Shown: one piece after another, positions 56,640 through 64,000 of the stretch | How the letters are laid out: each line of letters begins with the position of its first letter | Numbering within the stretch: position 1 is the stretch's first letter | Notes under the pieces: model-generated | Seen by the model: only the letters and a program-made list of their open reading frames with translations | What the model was told of the DNA's origin: nothing | The model's database searches: none | Translations under genes and position numbers: made by a program | From: Sanderia malayensis | Lineage: Eukaryota; Cnidaria; Scyphozoa; Semaeostomeae; Pelagiidae | NCBI GenBank assembly: GCA_013076295.1 | Contig: RQOL01000662.1 | Location: forward strand, 96,022-160,021 | Direction: 5' to 3' | Length of the DNA stretch: 64,000 nt

Positions 56640-57260
56640 TAGGCATATTGATGGCCACCATAAACTTATTCGTTGGAGAATAGTTATCCATGGTGGCATT
56701 GACGGATACAGTCGGCTTATTGTGTATCTGAATGCATGTACAAACAACAAAAGCAGACACCGTTTTGCACCTGTTTGAAGAAGCTGTGCAAAGATATGGA
56801 ATTACCCTCCCGTGTCAGAGCTGATTTTGGTGTGGAAAATGTAGACGTTGCAAGACACATGCTTCAGAACCCAGCCCGGGGACCAAATAGAGGCAGTATG
56901 ATAACTGGCAAGTCTGTGCATAACAACGATTCAGCGTCTCTGGGGTGAAGTAAGCGAGTGGTTGTAAGGCACTACCAAAAACATATTCTACTTTATGGAA
57001 TCAACAGCTCTTAGACCCACTCAATGAGATTCATCTCTACTGTTCCACTTTGTTTATCTACCAAGAATAAACAATGCATTAAAAGAACTGGTATCTCTTT
57101 GGAACTGGCATCTCTTTCATCTGCGAACAACAGATCACCCGAGCAACTGTGGAGTTCTGGAAACCATGAATACGATGTTGAGAGAGATAGAGAAGGTAGA
57201 GATTATAGTCTTTATAGTGTTGATGAGAAGCACCAACCCTCCATAGACTCTGACAATGAT
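56640..57260 (+). pseudogene. Integrase-core (PF24764-like) catalytic region, decayed
   Basis: The reading starts [20 protein letters not shown] and [15 protein letters not shown], with the first catalytic D in HIDG. A frame change follows; then [20 protein letters not shown] holds the second D, with [19 protein letters not shown] after it. The third-acid region reads TIQRLWGEV in a shifted frame, where RIERLW is usual, so the catalytic Glu codon appears changed to Gln. Further frames (MESTALRP, LPRINNALKE) trace the conserved C-terminal part to about 57150. It is the core counterpart of the N-terminal fragment at 24584 but begins abruptly, so the two are separate broken copies. Confidence 0.65.
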
Positions 57261-57680
57261 TTGTTGTCCCTGAGACAAATGTTTTGATCACAGAAGAACA
57301 TACCAGGTTCTAATACAGTCTGTAGATATTTCCATCAATGACTCAAACGAAGGAATTAATATATATTGCATGCAATAGATACGGTGTCAAATATCTTGCA
57401 ACAATCATAGAATTCGGTGAAGGTAAAAAAGAAATAGCAATTGAACATAAAATGGAACGTCATCCAAATATACATTGTGAAAAATTGAACCTTTTAAATC
57501 TAACATCATTGCCAACAATTTTATCAAATACATCCATAAAATAATTAGACTTGTAGGTGTGAATAATCTATGGAATGCTGAGGTCAGCAAGAGCATTTAT
57601 TTACTCAACCGGTAGAATGTGAATTCGAACATAACAATGAACATAACAATGAATAAAATAAAATATATAATGAACAATTT

Positions 57681-60509
57681 CTAATAGTTTCCAAAGCCGT
57701 GTGCACCATATTTCAAAGCAGTGTCCAGGTTTCTTGTAAAGTTTTGATAGGTTGAGTGTACTGTAGGTAGATAAAGTTTACCAGCACATGCAGTGGCCTC
57801 AGGTAAAACCTTCATCTCATCATCTCGCAAGTAATCAAGCTCAACCTTTTGATCTGCCAGTTCTGTAATACTAGTTTGGCCTGTTGCAATTGCAGTAGTG
57901 CATTCAGGCGACCATCTGGAAAATCTTCATTGTCATCCTGGATCCAGTCAGTACATATTGCATCAGTACATGTGCTACTTTTTTCACAGGGTCTTCTGGC
58001 TCTGCTTGTGATGCCTTGGTCAGCACATTGTAGATAAAATTGTCAGGAGTAAGAGCATCCTCTCTGTAAATTAGAAGTTGGCGGCAATACTCTGGGTACA
58101 TTGCCAGCATTTCTACAACACCCAGAGATTGTAGGCCATCGCGTAGTGCTAAGATCTGTGGCATTCTTTGAAAAACAACATCATTCATAATAAGCTGTTG
58201 GACAAACCTGTGCTTTGTCTTCATATTTATCAACCTTCCAGTTGGCCACTGTGATTGATTGATGATTTCGATATATACATCATTATCAAGTGTAGTGTTG
58301 ATCTGTTCATTATTTTCTGCTGAATCAACCTTTTGTATTAATGCTATCAAGTTCTCGTTAGCACTGGCTATTGGTATGTCTGCTATCGAAACTAACTCTG
58401 TAGCAATACTAGGATCTCCTGTGATAAGTACATCAAACAACCATGCTGGAAATTGCAGGAGTTTTGGACCATTCTGCATAATTGAATGGCTTAACATAGC
58501 TCCAACTAATTTGAAAAGAGCAATGTTGTCACACCCTTTCCATGGAACTCTGTGATCTTTGGTACCTTCAAACATTCTCCAGTCAACTTCTTTGAACAGC
58601 AAACAGAAGAACTCCTTTGTCAAAGCACCTCCATCCAAACCTGGCTCTCCATCAAATGAAATTGACAGATTTTTTTTTAATCTCTGTGGATCAACTTGTG
58701 CAGCTTTGTAGAATGTTAAGGCGCATCTCCAAATTTCATCTCTCTTCACAGTAAGGAGCATCATTTCATTAGGAAGCATTTGCTTTGAGTTTCATTCACA
58801 AGCTCAGAAAGAGAGTTGTATGTACCTTCCCTTTTTTCAGAGCTTTTGCAATCATTTGAGCTCAATAGCTGAGAAGCTGCAAGCTGTATGTTTTCATCAT
58901 TCTCTCTCAGCACACGAGCAACTTCCTCCTCTGTCTTCCCACTAACAACCTCCTCCTCTGTCTTCCCACTAACAACCTCCATCAGCCTGCCAACTTTCTC
59001 AACAAATGATAACACTCCTGAGCTGATAGGCTCTGGATTGGTGGGCATTTCAAAAGGAGAATGCATCAAAATATCATCAGGTTCACTGTCAAAAAAGTCA
59101 TTCGGTATTTCAACCTAGTGAGGAAGAAATATATATATTTTGTCAGATAATTTCGAAGGTTTAAGATTTATTAAATTAGAAGCAACCTTGTGTGTTTAAA
59201 ATGGGGTGCAAAAAGTATTTCATGGAGTTTCATAGTTTAATTAGAAAATAGAGGGATGTGAACAACATTTCAGCTGGTGCACACAAATACTGAAGAGCTA
59301 CTAAAATTATATAATGTATATACCTCTTTCGGCAGCTGATTATAAACAAGCTTTGTTCCATTTGCAGGCATTAGCCATAAATTTTTTTGCGAAAATAAGC
59401 GACTTATTCTGGCACCATCAAGCTCCTGTCCTGGCTGCAAACAAGGTTCTTGCAGAAGCCTTCCAACACCCATCAAAATTTTCAATCTGAAAATCAAATC
59501 AAATCAAATAGGTGAACTGGTAATTTGGTGCAGGGGAAATGTGGGACACCCCAGGGACAATTTGTGTGACACTGCTTAACTTCGGTAATAGTTATATGGC
59601 TATAAAATACAATCTCATGTTTACATCAAATTGTGATTGTGATCAATTTGTTTGTGCAGGGGGTATGCATTTACAAGAAATCAAAGTGTTGCTAAGTTAT
59701 TTTTGAGACAGCATCACTATTGTCATCATTTTTGTTTGTCCAAATAATTTGAATTTTATACAGTATATATAAAAAGGAATTTACAAAAATCTTAGATCTT
59801 CAAAAACCCAAAAATTGTCCAAAATTAGACTACCCAGTTTGCAAGTTATTAGTTTGCATGCATAATTCTTTCAAGACTCTTACTTCCTTGGAGTATCATC
59901 TTTCATGAATTTCGCATCAAACAAGCCTTTTAGAAATTCCATCACAACATCTGCAGACCATGTTTTGTCCAGCTCCACATCATTAACCACATAACCACTT
60001 GACATTAGGGCAGCTCGTCTACTGGCTCTTATTACATTCACTTCGTCAGTATCACGTAGTAACACCACTTCCTGGACAGTAAATTTATGTCTTGGCCTTG
60101 CACTTGCTGTTGTTCGTTGTTGTTCACCAGACCTTCCACTTCTGGCAGTTGGCCTGACTGCAGCAGAAGATGGACGCCTATATGGCGCTGGCCTTTGATG
60201 ACTTACACCACGTTGGAACCGAGGAGGGTTTCTCGCTTGTGAGCTGGACCCACCCCTTCGAAAGAGAAAAGAAAGTTCTTCACTCGCATGTTGAAACCTA
60301 TCGCCAGTTGTACCTCCTCCACCAGAAGACGTGGCTGACGACGTAGGCCCAGTAGTAGTAGAAGGGTCACTGCCACTGCTAGCTTGAAAACAAGAATTCA
60401 AACTATCATTAAAATTTGGATGTGTGAGAATGTTTCGGACAAGTTCCTCAAAGTTAGCACCAGCACCAGCACCAGCACCAGCACCATTAGTAGATCGATT
60501 CTCAGACAT
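57681..60509 (-). pseudogene. HECT-type E3 ligase-like gene, three exons, two frame changes
   Basis: Predicted exons are 60509-59884, 59486-59324 and 59114-57681, with GT/AG borders and phase kept (AGGAA/GTAAG..TTTCAG/ATTG; AAAGAG/GTATAT..CACTAG/GTTGAA). Exon 1 starts MSENRSTNG, has a Gly-Ala repeat, a Ser/Arg-rich low-complexity part and KFTVQEVVLLRDTDEV. Exon 2 reads GVGRLLQEPCLQPGQELDGA. Exon 3 has a CUE/UBA-like stretch preceded by a 30-bp duplication (EVVSGKTEE twice), then a HECT domain (ISFDGEPGLDGGALTKEFF, MYPEYCRQLLIY). The C-lobe end MKVLPEATACAGKLYLPTVH keeps the likely catalytic Cys (codon 57788-57786). The HECT body lies in another frame between about 58775 and 57915, so two compensating indels or misread introns exist. 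It resembles G2E3-like HECT genes. Confidence 0.65.
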
Positions 60510-60565
60510 CTTTGACTGGGGATCATGTGCATGTGCTTGTGGCGGGAAAATGGCGCGTTTTGTTT

Positions 60566-60812
60566 CTGCGCACTCACTTTGCGCACTCACCTTATGTGTA
60601 AAACAGACCATATGTATGAAGAACAGACCATATGTAAATAAAACAAACCATGTATAAATAAAAATACACCTTATATGAATTGTTAGACTTTCTGCGCACT
60701 CACTTCGCGCACTCACCTTATATGTAAAACAGACCATATGTATGAAGAACAGACCATATTTAAACAAAACAGACCATATTTAAATAAACAGACCATATAT
60801 GAATTATTAGAC
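60566..60812. repeat. 126-bp tandem duplication upstream of HECT gene
   Basis: CTGCGCACTCACTT(T/C)GCGCACTCACC occurs at 60566 and 60692, each followed by several AACAGACCATAT(G/T)TA motifs. The array separates the HECT start codon from the broken end of the gypsy-like element. Confidence 0.75.
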
Positions 60813-60814
60813 TT

Positions 60815-62718
60815 TTGTCCACTATGGCGGGGGATAGTAATCGATTTAAAACTTGACGTAGATTTTGCAAATGTTCATCATCTGAACTTCCAGTGATCAA
60901 GATATCATCGATATACACCACACACACGGGTATATCATTTAAAAGATTTTCCATTGTGCGCTGGAAAATAGTAACAGCACTTGGAACTCCAAAAGGAAGG
61001 CGATTGTGTTGGGACAATTGGTACAACCTTTGTCGTGCTGATTGTAGTAAATGTTTTACTTTCGGGTGTTAACTCCAACTAATGATACGCCTTCGATAAA
61101 TCAAGCTTTGTAAACTTCTTTCCTCCTTGTAATTTTCCCATGAGCTCTTCTATTGTTGGTACAGGGTATTGTTCCAACACAGAAAACTTGTTAATGGTGC
61201 ATGAATAATCTCCACAAATACGTAAACTCCCATCAGCTTTCACTGTGGGAACTGTAGGTGACGCCCATTCAGAATATTCCACTTTCTCGATAATACCATC
61301 TTCTTCTAGTTTATCCAAAGCTTTTTCATATTGTTCACGCATGGCAAACGGTACAGTTCTTGCTTTCATAAACACAGGGTTTTCTTCATTAACTCGTAGT
61401 GAGACTTGTACTCCCTCAAGCTTTCCAACAGTTGTTGTATCAAAAAGATGGGCGTAATCTTTCCCTACATCATCAACTGTTACTCTGATTTTGAAAATAC
61501 TTTTCCAAGGCAGTGTAATTTTCTTCAACAAATCTCTTCCCTAGCAATGATGGTCCTGGACCATCAACGACACGAATCAAGACATGAGTCTCCTGATCTT
61601 CAATTTTAACTTTCATACTCTTTTCTCCAAAACACGTAATTATATCTCCTGCATAGCTTTTTAGTATTAAACTTGGGCGATCCAATGTAGACAAATCTGC
61701 ATTTCTTAATCTCAAAAAATCATTCTTTTTGAGAAGTGTAACTGCACTTCCGGTGTCAATATCCATTGAAATTTTTACTCCTTCAACGTTGACATTAATT
61801 GAATAATTAGAACCTCCTTGTGATCCAATAATTTCATTTGTATTCACATGACACATATACACAGATTGATCTGTTTCATATTCTTCCTCCTCGTAGAACC
61901 CATCCACTTTATCGACTTGGCAAACGTTTTTCCTCTCACGTTTTTTCTTTTGACACATCTTTTGTAAGTGCCCTTCCTTGCGGCAAAAATGGCAAATAGA
62001 TTTGATGAATTTGCATCGATTTGCAAGATGCTCTTGGGACCCACAACGATAACATTCTTTTGTTTTTGTTTGAAAACGTTTTTCATTAGTAGACACATTC
62101 CGTGTATTGTTCCCTTTGTTATCCTTCGAATTCCTTTGAAATTGCTTTCCTTTCGCATAATTCACAATAGCGGAATGAGGAGTGGTGTGATGATTTTGCA
62201 GTAATTTTACTTCTTTCTGTGCAGCTTCATCCGCAATAGCAATTTGTACAGCACGGTCGAAAGTTCTGTCTGCAGACAACAACTTTGTTTTTGTAGTTGG
62301 ATTCCTTACGAGGTAAAAAATTGCCAAAATTATAATGTACAGCCAAATGTTTCAAACGATTGGCATATTCCAAAACACTCTCATTGTCGTTTTGAACAGC
62401 TTGATGAAGACGGTAAGTTTCAGCGATCTCCGAAACTTTCGGCTTGAAATAACTACTCAGTAAATCACATAATTCGTCGTACAATTTTCCAACAGGGGAA
62501 TCCGGTAAACATAAATCTTTCAATGTAGCAGACGTTTTCTTTCCAATCAGTGAAATTGTAACAGCAACTTTCCTTTGCTCTGCAGGTCGCACAACCGCAT
62601 CGGTCGCATCGTTAGGCACTATACCAATGTTATTCGCTACAAAAAATGCTTCCAACCTCTCCTTGTACGATGAAAATTCTCCTCCTTCAAATGGTTCCAA
62701 ATTACCAAACGTAGACAT
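60815..62718 (-). pseudogene. Ty3/gypsy-like gag-pro-RT, 3-prime truncated
   Basis: An LTR retrotransposon polyprotein region on the minus strand. Gag starts at 62718 (MSTFGNLEPFEGG) and runs into a helical retrotransposon gag domain (LLSSYFKPKVSEIAETYRLH). Two CCHC knuckles follow (CYRCGSQEHLANRC, CHFCRKEGHLQKMC), then an aspartic protease with MDIDTGSAVTLL. The RT keeps SEWASPTVPTVKADGSLRIC, TKLDLSKAYH, LPFGVPSAVTIFQRTM and the catalytic box VVYIDDILITG. Frames change at about 62315 (T-rich run), 61530 and 61030, and a stop lies at about 61077. The element breaks off near 60830, so RNase H, integrase and the 3-prime LTR are absent. The copy is defective. Confidence 0.85.
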
Positions 62719-62742
62719 CGTAAATTTCGCAGCTTGCAAGTT

Positions 62743-62960
62743 ATCCTCGTCGCCAGTTGAATAGATCACACGCAAAAACAACAGGCCTAACTTCTGTGTG
62801 AATAACTAACTCTTGAATTCAATCACTCTTTTTAAATACAATATTAATTCCCTAAGGACATTTAATATACATAGCAACACACGGTACTTGCATGACAACA
62901 CATAGGACACAATGAGTCACAATACATGACAAACACACAGGACACAATGAGTCACAATAC
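62743..62960 (-). repeat. Candidate 5-prime LTR and primer-binding site
   Basis: On the minus strand, TGGCGACGAGGAT at 62755-62743 lies 25 bp before the gag start and fits a gypsy-type primer-binding site. The preceding 200 bp (about 62957-62758) would be the LTR. It contains a TATTTAAAAAG box and an imperfect duplication of TGTATTGTGACTCATTGTGT. No second LTR is present to confirm the limits. Confidence 0.5.
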
Positions 62961-63455
62961 ATGACAAAAGATAAAGCAGATCTTGTGAATGTTATGGAAG
63001 AAATTCCACACCAAGAAATTATCCAACGTCCAAGCTATATTTGTGAAAATTGGGAAGAGGTTATTCATTCAAATCAATTGTTCAGAAGTTTGGCAGATAT
63101 TGATAAAATTTATGACATCGGAAAACCAACTGCAAAGAAGTTAGTATACCTTTTCAAAATGCAGAGAAGGAATGAAAAAGAATTGGAGGCCCTGGGTTTC
63201 CTCAAAAAACTTGTCAGGTCTTTAACATCCAAAGACGCTGGGAAATTTCTTAGGTTCGCAACTGGCGCAGACACCATATGTGTTGAAAAAATCAAGGTAA
63301 CATTCAACAACCTGAGTGGAATGCAGAGAAGGGTGGTGGCACATACTTGTGGCCCAGTTCTAGAGCTGCCAACCACTTATCAAAGCTATGTTGAGTTTAA
63401 GAAGGAGATGCTCAGCATTCTTCGTAGTGGCTACTGGAACATGGATTTTGTTTGA
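62961..63455 (+). pseudogene. HECT C-lobe fragment, truncated by LTR
   Basis: The frame from 62961 begins in or at the LTR edge and reads KLVRSLTSKDAGKFLRFATG, ADTICVEKIKVTF, RRVVAHTCGPVLELPTTYQS and YVEFKKEMLSILRSGYWNMD before the stop. This matches the C-lobe of cnidarian-type HECT proteins, with the catalytic Cys in AHTCG. The N-lobe is missing. The gypsy-like LTR abuts its 5-prime side, so insertion or rearrangement removed it. A 54-bp duplication repeats the last codons and stop (63431 and 63485). Its sequence differs clearly from the C-lobe at 57681, so it is a separate gene copy. A 5-prime exon elsewhere remains possible. Confidence 0.6.
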
Positions 63456-63599
63456 TTTTGTGTTATTTTGTATCAATTCTTTTGCTACTGGAACATGGAT
63501 TTTGTTTGATTTTGTGTTACTATGTATCAATTCTTTTGCTGGGATATTACAAGCATTTAATCCCTAGGATATTGTAAGCATTTTACTTAGCTTGTGACA

Positions 63600-63998
63600 G
63601 TCCCATCCATCAATGAACATTTGGAGATGCTTGTTTATTTGCATTTTGAATATGTAATGGAGGACAAACACGTCCACATCATCATCAATGTCAAGTTGGT
63701 TTGCATTTTCGAAATGAGCAAATACATTGTAGTACAGTTAAATTACACCCAAGTAAACATCTTCCCACAGGCGCTTGATCCTTTGATTATGAACACCTTG
63801 CCTGAGATGTAACTTCCACGACTTGGTCCTCTGGCTGCATTGGTAAACATATACCAGGCAATGTCAACATTCTCCACACACATGTCTCCTTGTACCCCCG
63901 ACGGAAGACCAAATCTTCCTGTGGCATCCAGAAAAGGTCTAAGAACGGTAGCTGCTTTATTGTCAGAGTTGCATTCAAGATACATAATTCTGCTGTAC
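63600..63998 (-). pseudogene. Integrase-core (PF24764-like) fragment at window end
   Basis: Minus-strand reading from the window edge: RIMYLECNSDNKAATVLRPF, FGLPSGVQGDMCVENVDIAW (second catalytic D, here GDMCVEN) and NAARGPSRGSYISGK. After a one-base shift it continues VHNQRIKRLWEDVYLGV, where the family has an ERLW-type catalytic Glu and this copy has Lys, then VFVLHYIFKMQINKHLQMFI. Upstream sequence lies outside the window. Frame shift, a stop near 63740 and the Glu-to-Lys change show it is not active. Confidence 0.6.
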
Positions 63999-64000
63999 CC

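Noticed and set aside
60424..60657. Plus-strand alanine-proline repeat frame
   Set aside because: It is the antisense of the Gly-Ala repeat at the start of HECT exon 1.
59880..60767. Extending the HECT gene start upstream to 60767
   Set aside because: The extra codons translate the 126-bp tandem duplication (repeated FFIHMVCFT peptides); the Met at 60509 follows that repeat and starts the unique sequence.

Overview
This window looks like a transposon-dense, AT-rich invertebrate nuclear chromosome, most likely a cnidarian such as a coral or sea anemone. That assignment is an inference from the mix of elements: Helitron and Helentron, ISL2EU, PIF/Harbinger, DUF4371-type hAT, DIRS-like and Ty3/gypsy-like retroelements, an integrase-core family, HECT genes, and repeats built on GAGCGnAGCGAGC-like motifs. 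No bacterial-style operon, rRNA, tRNA or CRISPR array was seen. No conserved single-copy host gene was recognised. Almost every long reading frame belongs to a mobile element, and most are broken.

Layout, left to right. 0-10 kb: intergenic DNA with two dispersed repeats and a tandemly triplicated block, then a Helitron Rep fragment (minus) joined to a MYND zinc-finger piece and cut by a Helitron-type 5-prime end. 10-19 kb: a decayed hAT element with one terminus, a DIRS-like RT scrap, a second decayed transposase-like gene, a 61-bp minisatellite, a 384-bp tandem duplication and a non-autonomous repeat. 19.5-24.4 kb: an essentially full-length ISL2EU transposon with short TIRs and an AT target duplication. 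It has an intact THAP/DDE transposase and a convergent SWIM-YqaJ-PHD-Ulp1 gene with one frameshift. 24.6-34.8 kb: an integrase-core fragment, a truncated Helentron (helicase, endonuclease, two-exon RPA-like gene) and, head to head with it, a near-complete multi-exon Helitron full of frameshifts.

35.2-38.4 kb: a complete PIF/Harbinger element with about 225-bp TIRs. Its transposase and MADF/BESS genes lie on opposite strands and sit inside each other's introns, with all six inferred splice sites canonical and in phase. 38.4-44 kb: mainly noncoding, with repeat copies and one small unrecognised two-exon frame. 44-53.6 kb: non-autonomous Helitron-like elements, two of which end in CTAG directly abutting the TC start of another such element, a decayed hAT, a gag-like piece with a coding minisatellite, an 87/88-bp tandem array and a second Helitron lineage. 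53.6-64 kb: a doubly deleted Helitron copy, two integrase-core remnants with the catalytic glutamate replaced, a three-exon HECT ligase-like gene, a broken Ty3/gypsy-like element with its 5-prime LTR, and a HECT C-lobe fragment.

The best candidates for something undescribed are the mutually nested antisense gene pair in the Harbinger element, the two Helitron 3-prime/5-prime terminal junctions, and the ISL2EU accessory protein that couples a nuclease fold to a SUMO-protease-like domain. All identifications come from reading motifs by eye; no database search was run.
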